The position numbers and the translations under genes are program-made. This document shows, piece after piece, positions 23,724 through 35,959 of a stretch of DNA of 64,000 bases. This stretch comes from Isoetes taiwanensis (Eukaryota; Streptophyta; Lycopodiopsida; Isoetales; Isoetaceae): assembly GCA_021234155.1 (NCBI GenBank), contig JAJEKV010000084.1, positions 2,977,702 to 3,041,701 of the forward strand, in the 5' to 3' direction. The notes under the pieces were generated by a model, which ran no database searches, had not been told where the DNA came from, and saw only the letters and a list, made by a program, of their open reading frames with translations. Position 1 is the first letter of the stretch. The number at the start of each line of letters is the position of its first letter.

Positions 23724-26700
23724 ATGGCTGTGTCTATGAAAAATGTAGATAGTGCCTTCCAGGGTGTTGGACAGAAAGCGTATCCTTGATGAATTGATTG
23801 TATATTAAGCGGTCGTCTATCTATGAGTATTTCCAAGCTTTGGATGATGGATCTCTCTGTTAGATTGATAAAAATGATGGATCCCTCTGTTAGAATGATA
23901 AAATAATCTGTAGCGCATCAATGTTTTGGTTTAGTATTTCTTAACAATTCTCTTAGTGGAATTGAGATATGGAGAATTGAGAACTTTTGCCCAACACCCC
24001 TTCCAAAAGCAGACTATGGGAAGTTCTATTGTGGGGATTCCTATATTGTATTAAAGGTAACCCTTTTCTCAGCTCCAATTAGATTTGAATAACTCACTCA
24101 TTTCATCAGCCATATTTCGTTCCAGACAACTGCCTCAAAGACTGGGGCACTTCGTTATGATATCCACTTCTGGATTGGAAAAGATACAAGTCAGGTGAGA
24201 AGAAGGAAACAATGCATTGACAATGTGAAGAGATTTGCACTTTGATAGTTAGCTCTACTTTGAATTCTAGGATGAAGCTGGCACAGCAGCTATAAAAGCC
24301 GTGGAGCTTGATGCAGCCTTGGGAGGACGGGCAGTTCAATATAGAGAGGTCCAAGGTTATGAGACAGAGAAATTTTTGACGTACTTTAGACCATGTATAA
24401 TCCCCCTTGAAGGCGGCATAGCAACTGGGTTCAAAAAAGTGGTTGTGGAGAAGTATGAGCCTCGTCTGTTTGTCTGTAAGGGTCGGCATGTTGTCCGTGT
24501 AAAACAAGTAAGGATTCAAATGGCGAAGTTTATATGTTTCTTGACCACATCTTTGAATTAAGTTGTCGCACTGCCTATTTACAGGTTCCGTTCGCAAGAT
24601 CTTCATTAAATCATGATGATGTGTTTATACTGGATACTGAGTCAAAAATTTATCAGTTTAATGGAGTGAACTGTAGTATCCAAGAGAGATCGAAGGCTTT
24701 GGAAGCAGTCCAGTATATAAAGGATGCTGATCATGATGGAAAATGTGACATTGCTATTATAGGTATGCCTGAGTCTGTCTTGTGCATTGGTCTGAAATGA
24801 TTATCCTCCAGTACAAATTTGGATGAATGCATTTACCTTGCAGAGGATGGCAAATTAGTAGCTGAAGTTGATACTGGTGAATTCTGGTCACTTTTTGGTG
24901 GCTTTGCCCCCATTGGAAGAAAGGCCAGCAGCGATGACTCCCAAGTGGAAAGTCACGGAAAGCTTTTGTGGTAAGCAATTTCGGCCGCCATGTCAACCAC
25001 TGATCTTAGAGTTGAACGCTAATGATTATTAATGCATGGCCATTTGTTGGTTTTTGAAACTAGAAGTGTGGTTGAAGGGCATGCGAAGGACATTGGTGTC
25101 TCACCGTTGAAGAGAGAGATTCTTGAGACTGACAAATGTTACCTTCTGGATTGTGGACTTGAAACATTCATTTGGTTTGGCCGCAACACAGGTCTTGAGG
25201 AAAGGAAAGCTGCTTGCTTGGTTGTCGAGGTATGGGAGTAATATCAAGCCTGGGGTATCATGCTGAACTTTCTCATCTGTATTATTCTTTCTCAGGAATA
25301 TGTTATTAAAGAAGGAAAACCTTCCCATACTCGCATAACCCGTCTCATTGAGGGCTTCGAAACTTTTACTTTTAAATCGAACTTTGATGCGTGGATGTCA
25401 CCACCAGGAGCTGACACTGTATCAGAAGAAGGCCGGGGGAAGGTTGCAGGTTAGCCCATCCTATCTAGGACATATTCTATCCTGAATTGAACTGAATGCT
25501 TCATAGCCCTCATTTTCAGCACTTCTTAAGCAACAAGGAATAAATGTTAAGGGATTACTCAAGGGGGCCCCCGCAAAAGAAGAAGAGATACCGCCTTTGT
25601 TAGATGCTTCTGGAAAGTTGGAGGTTGGTGTAAATGTGCCTTCATTTTTGTTCATGACAATGTCACTAAAACATTCTTTGGTTCACAGGTCTGGCGTGTC
25701 AATGGCAAATCGAAAACAGGTTTACCAGCAGAAGATTATGGGAAATTTTTTTCTGGTGATTGTTATATCGTTCTTTATACTTATCCTGGAGAAAGGAAAG
25801 AGATGGAGCAACTACTTTGCTGTTGGATTGGGAAGCAAAGCACTGTGGTAGTTCTCCTGTGTGAAAATTTTGAGTTTTGGTAGCTTGTTTAATAGTATTT
25901 TTGAAAAGAGCCTCATTAACTGTGGTAGGAAGAGCAATTGTCGGCATTACGTCAGCTAGGTGAAATGTCTACTTCTCGCAAAGGACGTCCAGTACAGGTA
26001 CGCATTGAACTGTGCAGCTTCTGAATTGGTACAAGTAGTTGTTATGTGTTTCTTTCTCCAGGCCAAGATAACGGAAGGCAAGGAGCCTGCCCAATTTCTT
26101 GCTTTATTCCAGAACGTGGCCATTTTAAAGGTGTCCTATTAAAGAATGAAAGTCAATTATTATCCTTTTAACCATTTTCAATGAGAATTAGAATTATGTT
26201 TTTGTTGCAGGGTGGATCTAGTATTGGCTACAAAGAAAAGATTGGAGAAACAGGATCAGAAGATGAGACATATACTGAAGAAACGATTGCACTAATTCGA
26301 GTACGGGGAACAGGCCGTCATAACAGCAAAGCAGTTCAAATGGAATCAGTATGTATTTATCATTATTTGGATCTAAACAACTAATTGCTTCTTCACTCTC
26401 ATCACATTGATGGAAAAGAAACCGTTTGCAGGTTGCCACTTCTCTTAACTCTTCTGATTGTTTTGTCGTGCAAATTCCGAAAGCCTTTGTACTTTGGTTT
26501 GGTAGCTTTAGCACTGCAGAAGAACAACAACTTGCTGCTCGTTATGCTGAGTTTCTGAGGGTTAGTTTTACCCTGTATTCTTGCATCTCTGCAATTGGCT
26601 TTTTCATCTTTCTTTTGTTTGCAGCCTGGGGTACCTGTTAAGTCGATTAAGGAAGGTTCTGAACCTGCCTCGTTGTGGAATGCTCTTGGAGGTAAAAAGG

Positions 26701-28456
26701 CTTATCCAAGCCAAAGAGAGCCTCGGGAACCTGAGAAGGATCCACGATTATTTGTATGTTTGAAGAACAAAGGTATATTAATTTTCTTTGCCTGTTAGTC
26801 ATTGTTAGATCTTTGAAATAAATAAGAATTCAGTTTGTTGTGAAGAATTTATAAATTTAGGAGAGCTTTTAATCAAGCTTATAATTCAATCCCTGGGAAG
26901 GAAACTAATTAGTTCTGATCATTGGCTGGTTCTTGCTGCTGCTCAACAAAACTGCTGCAGGATCTTTTGCGGTAACAGACGTTCTTTATCCATTTTATGT
27001 GTTAGTCATTGGCTATTTGAATGATACAAATAAGGTTGTGCGTAGATTGAGGAGATACCTAATTACACTCAAGATGACCTCCTGAGTGACGATTTGGTGC
27101 TATTGGATGCTTACAACGAAATTTTTGTTTGGCTGGGCCAGCAGACTAGTATCAAGGAAAAGGAAGCAGCATTCAGCAGCGCCGAGGTGAGACCGATCAC
27201 TACTTAGATAAATTTGAATCACCTTCTGTCTTGTTCATCAACGGAACACCTAATGGCTGCAGAAATATCTGGAGCGTGCAAGCCTGCTTGATGGCCTCTC
27301 AAAGGATGTTCCCATCTATAAAGTGCTGGAAGGATATGAACCCGTGTTCTTTACAAAATATTTTACATGGGATCCTGCAAAGTCTGCTGTAAGTACTGAC
27401 ACCATTTTTATTTCCACTAGGCATAGAAGGTTGTAATTCTGCTTCTGTTTACGGAGTTGTCAATTGAAATTCAATCCATTTTAGCACTTTGTATGTGTTA
27501 TATGATGGTTATGTCTAATTTATGGTGGGATTAAGGAAGACGGGGATTTGGGATCAGGATGCTGCTTTTTATGCGTGATCTTAGTGCCAGGAAAGAAGGT
27601 TCCTAGTCAGTCCTAAATAATGATCCTATATAGGCAAAAGTAGATAGTGTATCAACTTTAACATTCTTGACTCTGAGAGCTTACTCTGCTTTTATCCAGA
27701 TTCTTGTAGATCCATATGAAAGGAGACTTGCCGTGCTTCAAGGGCGGCCATTACAGGCAACAGAGGTGGAACACTTACTAAACAGGCTTTTTATTATTTG
27801 CTTTTGTTTTGATCCTTCAACGATTTGACAGACACCTCCAAAGAAACGTGGCTCTTCAGCGGATACTGAGATTACTCCAGCGTCATCTCAGAGAAAGTCC
27901 GCGCTGGCAGCATTGTCATCTACATTTGTATCTCCTGTTGAAGCTCCAAAACCACTATCAGGTCGGAAATCACCTCCTTTTATAAGAACACAGACGGATT
28001 CATCATCTACCCCATCTTCAGCCACTGGTAAGATGCACATTTGATTCTTTGTTTGATCTGAACTCTTCAATGGATGGTGGTGGTGATGATGATACAGGTT
28101 CTCCAAAACAAGCATCACCAAAGCCTGAACTTGAAACTGTGGTCTCTGAACTATCAGAGACGACACTGTCAGATACTAATGGGAACGGTGAAAAGCAATC
28201 TCGTGTTTATCCCTATGAACGATTGAAAGTGAAGTCATCTGAACCAGTTTCAGGCATCGACATTACCAGGAGGGAGGTAAGCTGATTATTTAAATGTAAG
28301 AAGCCATTGCAAATGTTTCTTATTTGTTGCCTGTGGTTGCAGACTTACCTATCTCCGGAGGAGTTTGAGACAGTGTTTGGTATGGACCAAACTCAGTTTT
28401 CAGAATTGCCCAAGTGGAAGCAGGATAAATTAAAGAAGGCTGTCGACCTGTTTTAG
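23724..28456 (+). CDS. VLN: Villin (gelsolin-family actin-bundling protein), 22 coding exons
   Basis: Actin filament bundling, capping and severing protein of the cytoplasm. Coding exons: 23724-23779, 23957-24056, 24126-24194, 24271-24507, 24585-24762, 24844-24970, 25067-25229, 25296-25449, 25520-25623, 25689-25856, 25929-25997, 26062-26130, 26211-26348, 26432-26560, 26625-26772, 26961-26971, 27046-27186, 27263-27388, 27700-27765, 27832-28027, 28098-28276, 28343-28456. They join without a stop to 913 residues, the usual plant villin length. Six gelsolin repeats fill about residues 10-730 (for example [37 protein letters not shown] and [19 protein letters not shown]). A low-complexity S/T/P linker spans about 745-870. 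A C-terminal headpiece ([13 protein letters not shown], then [16 protein letters not shown]) ends the protein. Introns are mostly 65-310 bp. Exon 16 is only 11 nt. The acceptor of exon 7 must be the second AG (25065-25066), since the first would create a stop. Intact and probably functional. Confidence 0.95.
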
Positions 28457-29286
28457 AAAAGGATTATAGGAGTCGATTCTTTATTGTTAGCTGGATGAAA
28501 TTTTGACATTTTGTCCTGTTGTCGTCAGTGTACCAGTCATCTTGTGTATCATTATAGTGTATATATACGGTCCTTAGCAACGGCTATTCTATGTAAAGGT
28601 GAGGAAAGTGGGCTGTCATTTTTATTATCAGCCTCTAGTAAGGATCTACAGTGTGTTGAGTATTCATTTATTTATTGACCCTTACATTGATTTGCTTTAT
28701 AATCATAAGAAAAATAAAAATATCAAATTTGTGTTTTTTTGTTGGTATTTCTTTGATTTCTTGTTGACCATACTATATGAGAGCATCTTTATCTATCGAT
28801 TATGTTGATGCAACATTGAAGGGTTGCCTCGTACTTTTGGTTGATTGATCTCCCTTGTTTGGCCTGATCTTCCTTAGACTTGCATGAATTGGCCCCCGCT
28901 TTGAATAGCAGCTACTCAAAGATTAGCAGATCAAAGGCATAGAAACAACTTATTGTATTGATTTTGCCACCTAATTTCTTATTGTATTTTGATTTTGCCA
29001 CCTAATTTTGCAAGGAGGTCAAAGCTGCTCGAAAACAAACCTAGTTTTTATTTGGGTTTTGTTGGAAGTAGGTTCAAACTTTTGAATGAAATTAGATTCC
29101 TTTACATGTAGATGATGAAAGCAATGGCAGTGATGTTTTCTTGGGGCTCGTCTTTGGGCCTCTTCGATTTGGCTCATAGGAAGCTAATCTGTAACATCAA
29201 CAAATTGTATTGTGTCTCGTCTATCTACCTTGTCACTCATATGCATGTAAGCACTAGGATGTGCTCAAATTATTCATACCACAATA
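28457..29286. other. Villin 3' flank, no gene seen
   Basis: AT-rich sequence. The villin 3' UTR probably occupies its first 150-200 bp. A short duplication ATTTTGATTTTGCCACCTAATTT lies near 28955-29005. Confidence 0.4.
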
Positions 29287-29574
29287 AGCAAGAAATGAAA
29301 TGAAATGTTTATTTATCGTCTATGAGACCATCAGGTCTATGGTACGTTTAATAATACATAATACTTAATCATCATAATCTAAAGGATTCTTAGTTAGAGC
29401 CTCAATAGATTCATCTTCTAACGTTTAATGATACATAATACTTAATCATCATAATCTAAAGGATTCGTAGTTAGAGCCTCAATAGATTCATCTTCTAACT
29501 CGTCTCTTTTAAATTCTTTATTAGGGATTTAAAATCGTTTCCTCGTACTTGTAATGCCTCTATAAGATAGTTAC
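29287..29574 (-). mobile_element. 3' end of a second (CATTT)-tailed LINE
   Basis: The minus strand ends ACCTGATGGTCTCATAGACG, AATAAACATTTCATTTCATTTC, matching the 3' UTR and tail of the LINE at 17.1 kb. The upstream frame encodes an acidic C-terminus (E-L-E-D-E-S-I-E-A-L-T), which is tandemly duplicated (77-bp units at 29344 and 29421). Only about 290 bp remain, abutting a plus-strand LINE. Confidence 0.65.
29344..29497. repeat. 77-bp tandem duplication
   Basis: Two nearly identical units starting ACGTTTAATRATACATAATA. Differences are two substitutions. It lies within the LINE 3' fragment. Confidence 0.9.
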
Positions 29575-29576
29575 AA

Positions 29577-32085
29577 ATGCACCTCGGTGGCAAACTGGAA
29601 GAAGCATATCAAGGTACTTACGCATATGCCAAATCTCTTCCTGATGGCAAGGTATGCGGGATACTCTACGATACTGAACCCTTCAGGAGGAACTTGGCCA
29701 TGGACATCAGCCAAATTCAAGTCTCGCGCTATGGGAAGCAGGTATTGCTGCTCTGCGATTTGCAATGGACTAGAAAGTGGCCGTCCACCAGCCAGCACAC
29801 TTGCAGGCAGGAGAACTAGGGAGGTGGGTCCAGCGTGGTAGACTATGTTTTGGTGGCCGAGCAAGACATGCATCTCGTCAAACATTTTCGAGTGGACCGA
29901 TGGAGGAGATGAGGAGGTGGACTCGGACCACCTCCCCCTCTACTTGCAGCTGGCTTGGCACAGGTTGCTCCAGACGCCTGTCCAACACCTCCTCGTATGC
30001 CCCAGCTCAGACTGGACTATGAGCACGCTCATGCTTACTCTCAAATGCTTACGGAGGACCTGGCAAGCATCTCACAGTGCTCAATGCTGGAGCAGCAGGC
30101 AGAAAGGCTCATTGACGTCCTCGGGGCTGCTGCAGAGAGATGTTTTGGGAGAAGTCACCCCCGGCAAACCTCGAGAGCTACGGCCTTTCCACGTAACCAG
30201 TGTTCGATGCCGAGTGTAAAGAACGCAAACGATGGCTCTGTCAAGTCACAGATCCTGCTATACACCCGGATGCAGTCAAGCAATACCGCACTTTCCTTAA
30301 GGCTAGAAAGGCCAGATACATTGCGGCCCACCAACAAGAAATATTCTTCCTCCTGGAACGGCATCTCAGGACCACCTGGCGAAGAGTGCTCAGGAGGCCT
30401 GTGCCACCCACAGGAAACATCACTCCGGACCAGTGAGGGCAATACCTACAGCAGCTCTACAACCCTGAGGGTGCACGGACGACATTGCCCTCCAGCAGGG
30501 CCCAGTGCTGGAAATCACAGAGGCCGAGGTAGCGCAGGGGGTGCAACGTCTAGCCAATGGAAAAGCACCAGACCTTGATGGCATGCAGGCGGAGTTACTC
30601 AAGTGGCCCGAGGACCATCCATGGCACTGGTACTAACCGACATATTCAACAAGGCATTGCGAGAAGGTTTTCCCCCGCAATGGATCACTAGCAGGGTTAC
30701 AAGGCAGGAGACCCGCATTGCTCAGCCAATTACCGAACCATCATGATCAGCTCAGTGTTTGTAAAGCTCCTCACTTGGATCCTTGAGCGGCAGAGGCAGC
30801 AGAAGTGCAGGCACTGACGCAGGCGGGATTCGACCGAGACATTCTACCATAGATCATATCTTCACACTGCGGACTCTGGTCGAGGACAACAGGAACCGTC
30901 GACAAGATCTGTATTGCTGCTTCGTGGACTTCGCCAAGACTTTTGACACTGTGCCTTGGGAAAAGCTGTGGACAAGACTACAGCAGCTAGATGTTCTTGC
31001 CGAACTGCAGAACGAGGTGTACAGGGCATGCACAGGCCGATTGCAACCAACAGGCCAACCATTCAAGACCAATATCGGGGTCCGCCAGGGATGCCCCCTC
31101 TCTCCCACACTATTTGGCCTGTATATTGATCAGCTAGAGAGCTGGCTCGCGGATAATGGAGGCACTGGGTTACAACTCCTATACCAGATCACCAAGAAGC
31201 TGATCTATGCTGATGATGTGGGCCTCCTAGCACACACTCAGGCAGGCATGTAGCGCCATCTCAATGCCCTGGACACATTTTTCCAGATGACTGACATGCG
31301 CGTCAACTTAGCCAAGACTAAGGTAGTTCTCGTATTGTCTGCACGCCAGCCAAAGGCCCCAACCCTATCGTGGCCAAAAGGTTGAAGTGGTATCCGCTTA
31401 CAAATATTTGGGGGTGGAGTTCCCATCGGCCATGAACTGGGACAATTCCATTCGGCTGCGAGCTGCGGCAGGTTGGAAGGCACTCTATGCAATGCAAAAC
31501 AATAGCCACAAGGCAGAGTTGTATGATTGGGCTCACCAATTGCACCTATTCAAGGTACTAGTAGAACCTGTGCTTCTGTGTGGGGTCGAGGTCTGGGGCC
31601 CAGTGATTTCCCTTGCCACTTGGAATAATTTAAAGTAGGTGCAGAAAGCTTTCTTAGCATGGGCCCTGGGGGTGAAGTCCACAGTCCCATACCAGATACT
31701 GTTGCAGGAGACAGGTTTCTTGCCTCTTCAAAGGGGGGCCCTTGATAGACACATCGTCTACTTCCAGAAGGTGGTCAGCATGGACTATACTCGTCTCCCA
31801 AACCTCGCTTACACTGTGGCAAAAGGGCCTCAACGCCTAAAAGCCTGCTGGCAGGAAAAAAGAGCTCAATGGCTGGTCAGATGGAATGTCCAGGAGCACA
31901 GGTGCATCCGGGTGCAAAGGGACGCAGATTGCCACACTCTCATACAGTACCTTGAGACATGCTTTCTCAGCAAGCTATGGGATGCCAACACCCTTGAGCA
32001 GGTCAAAACGACACATTATCAATGCCACATAAATCACATATTGGAGCGGGGCCCGCAATGCTACCTGTGCACTCATCTACCCATG
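29577..32085 (+). mobile_element. Decayed LINE with endonuclease, RT and zinc motif
   Basis: The end of an AP-type endonuclease is visible at about 29700-29960 (S-V-V-D-Y-V-L-V, then S-D-H-L-P-L). The reverse transcriptase follows at about 30780-31250, with H-S-T-I-D-H-I-F, C-C-F-V-D-F-A-K-T-F-D, G-V-R-Q-G-C-P-L-S-P-T-L-F-G and Y-A-D-D at 31207-31218. Then come Y-K-Y-L-G-V-E-F (about 31400) and a 217-codon C-terminal part. Several frameshifts and stops (for example 31251-31253 and 31636-31638) break the frame. At about 32085 the sequence switches to an antisense LINE of another type, so the 3' end is missing. Related to the minus-strand LINE at 17.1-18.8 kb. Confidence 0.85.
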
Positions 32086-32340
32086 AAAAAGCACAGATCC
32101 ATTGCCTCTATCCACACAGATAGGGCAAATATTAGTATTGGAAATTCCTATTCTCCATCTCTTCTTGTTAGTAGCCCGGGCCTTGTGCCAGAGTTGCCAG
32201 ATGAAGGCTTTAATCTTGGGATGAATAGGGTTTTTCCAGAGAAAATTAAAATCCCTGATAGCTCTTTGAGGCTCAATGTCCATTTGAGGTGAATAGAAAC
32301 AGCTTGATCTTTGTTAAGAAAAGCATAAGCTCTGCAAGCC
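32086..32340 (-). mobile_element. Antisense LINE, zf-RVT part (left of gypsy insertion)
   Basis: The minus strand encodes F-L-W-K-N-P-I-H-P-K-I-K-A-F-I-W-Q-L-W-H-K-A and C-P-I-C, the start of a LINE zinc-binding RT domain. The sequence is interrupted at 32340 by the gypsy element and resumes at 43520, where the more N-terminal part of the same ORF is found. Confidence 0.75.
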
Positions 32341-34814
32341 TGCTGCCACTCATGGCAGCATAGAAGAGCCTAGACATATCTGACATTTGGCTCATTGAAT
32401 GCATGAGGAAATATGAAGACCATTGGCTTTCAGAAGCACTTGAAGACTCTGTCAAACAGCAAAAGGAACAAATGTTTAGAAGAACCAAAGAAGGACATTC
32501 ACTTGGTTATCTCAAAATTGGAGGATGGACAAGGTTTTGATTATCATCCAAGGTACTAGAGATCACTCCTACAAGATTTGAAGTCACTTGTTGAAGAATT
32601 GCGAGACATGAGCATGGTATGAAGTCTATTTCATGATTTGAGCATTTGAAGTTTGGATTCTTGATGGTGTAAGAGTTTTGCCTAGCCAATTTCCCATTTT
32701 AATTGCCATTTGACTCATATTCCACCTTCCTATTTCTTGTCATCTCCACACTTCATACTATCATTTCCCATACATCTATATTTCATCATACCATACCTTG
32801 GGATTGTTCAAATTCACTTTTCCCTAGTCAAAATGACCCACACACTCATGATCCATCCATACATTCATAAGTTTACCAAAAGAAACTAAAAAATGTTGAG
32901 GCATTACCCTACTTTCTCTCACTCCAAAAAACCTAAGGTTAAAATGATCACTAGGTTGAGGAAAGGTTGTCACCTATGTCTAGTTGGCAAAGGGAATTTT
33001 TTATGCCCACATCATCACTCACAAGTCCACATCACCCTTCATTACACACGTGTCAATCCACATCATTTCATTCCATATCCACCTCATAAAAACATTTTGA
33101 CTAGGGAAAAGTTTTTTTTGTCATCCAATGGTACCACATCAGCAGTACATTTGCCACCTCACCAAAATTTATGTCCAGTCACCCCCCTTCACTCTTTTGA
33201 CAAAAATCAAAGTGCTCCAAATCATCTTTTGACAAACCCACTGGTAGCCCTTGTGAAAATATGCCACGGCACAAAAAAATTTTCAAATTGAGTTTATTTG
33301 GACCTCTTTAAGCTACTTCTGGGAAACGTGCCTTCTTTGGAAAAATGGCAAAATCTACCTACATCGACCCCCATCTATCTACCCTCTCATTTTCCGCCAA
33401 GTGGCGTCCCCCGGGGCGTGCGGTCGAATCACGAGCCCGTATTTGGCGTGGGAGGAGACCACGCAATTAGTTGAAAGCGGCTTGTAAGTCTATTTATATC
33501 CTTGTTTAACTTTTTGCTCTTGGCCTGTGGGATATATCTGCTGAAGGAAGCCAAGAACCCTTAATTTTTGCCAACCAAGAAACGGAATTTTTTGGCTGTA
33601 TCCGACCACAAATTCTCATCATTACCTTCCGAACCCACCTCTGCAACATCAAGAAAACCAAATCAAAGCTAAAAGACAAAGGATCTGGCCGTAGATTCAA
33701 GAATTTCAACAGAACAGGGCCTTTTTAAAGAGAGCAAATCTCTATGCGGAATTCAGGGGCTTTTACGCTAAATTGAAGATTGCTGGTGTGAAGTACATGC
33801 AAAAGTGATCTCCTGCTGCGGATTCGACCCTCCTTGCTGTTCAAAGTGATTGTTGATCAGTAAAGCTGACCATAAACCTGTCCGTTTTTTCGGAAATATG
33901 CTTTGCTCATTAGCTGTGGGCATCGAAAATGATGTGATTCCTCCAATTTGTTATATCAAGTGAATGAAAATCTAATTTGGTAATATCTTTCCCTTTGAAA
34001 TTTTTGAAATTCCAAAAAATAGCTCTGAAATAGCTTTTATATTGCATAAAGACTAAAGAAAATTCAAAAAATAGATTATTTCGTTTCTTTCAACTAGTAT
34101 GCATATCAATCAACACTGTTCTATGGTTAATAAAGAAAAAACTCTGCTCACCATAATGTCATTCCGTATCTCATCACCTGAACTGCACCATTTGCATACT
34201 CTATAGTTGAACTCCTGAAGCTCTAGTGGTTTTAATAGCAAGGGTTGATTTAGAATATCTCTACTGTTCCTTTTACATGGTTTTCCTACTTAAATATCGA
34301 CAAAATTTGAAAAAAGCATTCTCTGTGGCAAAAGACATAGTCTGTCAGTTCATAAAATCCCATAGTCCCAAAATATCTTTATCTTTAGACTGTATTGGTG
34401 TTTGCACGTGACCCTTTAGACCCTTTAACACCTCCCGTGTGGTTTCATTCAAAAAGTTATTCTTAAAAAAATTCGCAAAAGGAGCTCTCTTGAAAGCATT
34501 GACCAAATTTTGACCTAGTCAGTTGTGTGATTTTAAAGTGCCAAATGATATCTGACTTCAGAATATATTTTGCACATATATCACATCAATTGTCTAGTAT
34601 ACTATTGCATTGATTTCAGGAGAAAATTCAATTTATATTGCTTTCGAGAATCTAAAGGTTAGTCTTGTGCATTTTTTTTCCAATTTGGGAGGCTGGTTCT
34701 AATGATTCCTTGAAGGTTGTTTCTGCAAATTTTGAGCATAGAGTGGTTGCCTAAAGCAACCTGGAGGTCCTATCTGGATTTCGGTTGAGGGATTGCCGGG
34801 GAATACCCTCAACA
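32341..34814 (+). repeat. 5' LTR of the gypsy element
   Basis: 2474 bp, TG...CA ends with a terminal palindrome TGCTGCCACTCATGGCAGCA. A TATTTATAT box at 33491-33499 is a candidate promoter. The U5 end carries CTGGAGGTCCTAT, similar to the primer-binding site just downstream. Confidence 0.95.
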
Positions 34815-34817
34815 TCT

Positions 34818-34835
34818 TGGAGGTCCTACCGAGAT
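34818..34835 (+). promoter_or_regulatory. Primer-binding site, tRNA-Gln type
   Basis: TGGAGGTCCTACCGAGAT, three bases after the LTR, is complementary to the 3' end of plant cytosolic tRNA-Gln (…TCTCGGTAGGACCT plus CCA), recalled from memory. Confidence 0.75.
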
Positions 34836-34856
34836 CCACCACGGTTCTTGGGAACT

Positions 34857-35561
34857 ATGGCTCCTAGACGAAATGCTGAGACATCTGAACATGCTGAGGT
34901 ACAAGATAATGCAGAGGTACAAGCTACACCCCAAGGTATGTCTGTACATCTCAACAAATCTGTGAATCTAAACACAACTGTGCCTGCTCAATACTTTGAA
35001 CTGAATGTTCCCATTCCTGTTCCTACATTTGACTCTACTATGAGTGCTAACAATTTTCTCAAGGTTTTTGATGAGTATTATCAAGAATATGGCCACAAGA
35101 AAGGTACCAAGTTCACTGAATTCAAGAAGTGCTTCAAAAATGATGAAGTAAGAGCTTGGTTGGAATATGTGATAAGTGATGGAACTAACACATGGGATGA
35201 GATTATCAAAAGATTCCTAGCAAGGTTTGGAAAGGTTTATGATCCTCAAGATCTTGTTTTTGAATTACAAACTTTCCATATTAGAAATGGTGAGACTATT
35301 CATCAATATGTAGAAAGATTTCATGTGTATCTCACCAAATGTCAAACTAATCAAGTGCCTCACCATACCTTGCATCTTGTTGCATCTTTTATAAGAGGTT
35401 TGGCTGGCAGACCGAGAGTACACAGGAAAATGCTTAAGATTTACAAGCAGGAGGGATTTGCTACCATTCACAAGGCTTTTAACAAGGCTATTGAAATTGC
35501 TGATGTGCTTTCTTCCTTGCCAGATGATGTTTATGCCACTAATGATCCTTTCTTCCCGTGA
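34857..35561 (+). CDS. Gypsy gag (capsid) protein
   Basis: Starts at the ATG 22 nt behind the primer-binding site and runs 234 codons to TGA. Residues about 80-200 match the retrotransposon gag domain: a W-L-E-Y-V, then W-D-E-I-I-K-R-F-L-A-R-F-G, then E-L-Q-T-F and G-E-T-I-H-Q-Y-V-E-R-F, and finally F-I-R-G-L. Forms the virus-like particle core. The nucleocapsid part is not in the same frame and lies at 35771-35866, so at least one frameshift or an intron separates them. Confidence 0.85.
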   Translation: MAPRRNAETSEHAEVQDNAEVQATPQGMSVHLNKSVNLNTTVPAQYFELNVPIPVPTFDSTMSANNFLKVFDEYYQEYGHKKGTKFTEFKKCFKNDEVRAWLEYVISDGTNTWDEIIKRFLARFGKVYDPQDLVFELQTFHIRNGETIHQYVERFHVYLTKCQTNQVPHHTLHLVASFIRGLAGRPRVHRKMLKIYKQEGFATIHKAFNKAIEIADVLSSLPDDVYATNDPFFP

Positions 35562-35731
35562 TTTTGAACAAGAGCATATGGGTCCGGATGCCATACCGGT
35601 TTATGCTATTGAGAAAAGACAAGAAGAAATTCAAGACAACTGAAGAATCAGATAGCGCTGCTGCTAATACCAAAACAGATGTTGACAAGGTTCTTTGAGG
35701 CCCTACTTGAAGTGACCAAACAACTCCGGAA

Positions 35732-35959
35732 TTGAAGGCTTCAAGACCAGAAAGAAGAACTTATCCTCCATGTGCACATTGCATGAGAGACACTCATTCT
35801 TCCGAGATTTGTTGGTACAGGCTTTGTCTTAAATGCAATAAGAGAGGCCATTATGGTAAAGAGTGCCTGCGTATTTTTGCAAAGCCACGGGACACTATGA
35901 AGATAGATGTAGTGTTAAAGAGTATTTTGCTAGACAAGAAAAAGCAAAGACTGCTTTGA
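35732..35959 (+). pseudogene. Gypsy nucleocapsid: two CCHC zinc knuckles
   Basis: Two consecutive CX2CX4HX4C motifs: C-A-H-C-M-R-D-T-H-S-S-E-I-C (35771-35812) and C-L-K-C-N-K-R-G-H-Y-G-K-E-C (35825-35866). They bind the genomic RNA during packaging. The frame is disconnected from the upstream gag and the downstream protease by stops. Confidence 0.8.

Noticed and set aside
24106-24606. 166-codon minus-strand open frame
   Set aside because: Lies opposite villin exons 3-5 and has no domain; a shadow of the real gene.
25061-25066. Apparent stop in villin exon 7
   Set aside because: Arises only if the first AG (TAG at 25061-25063) is used; the second AG (25065-25066) keeps the frame.
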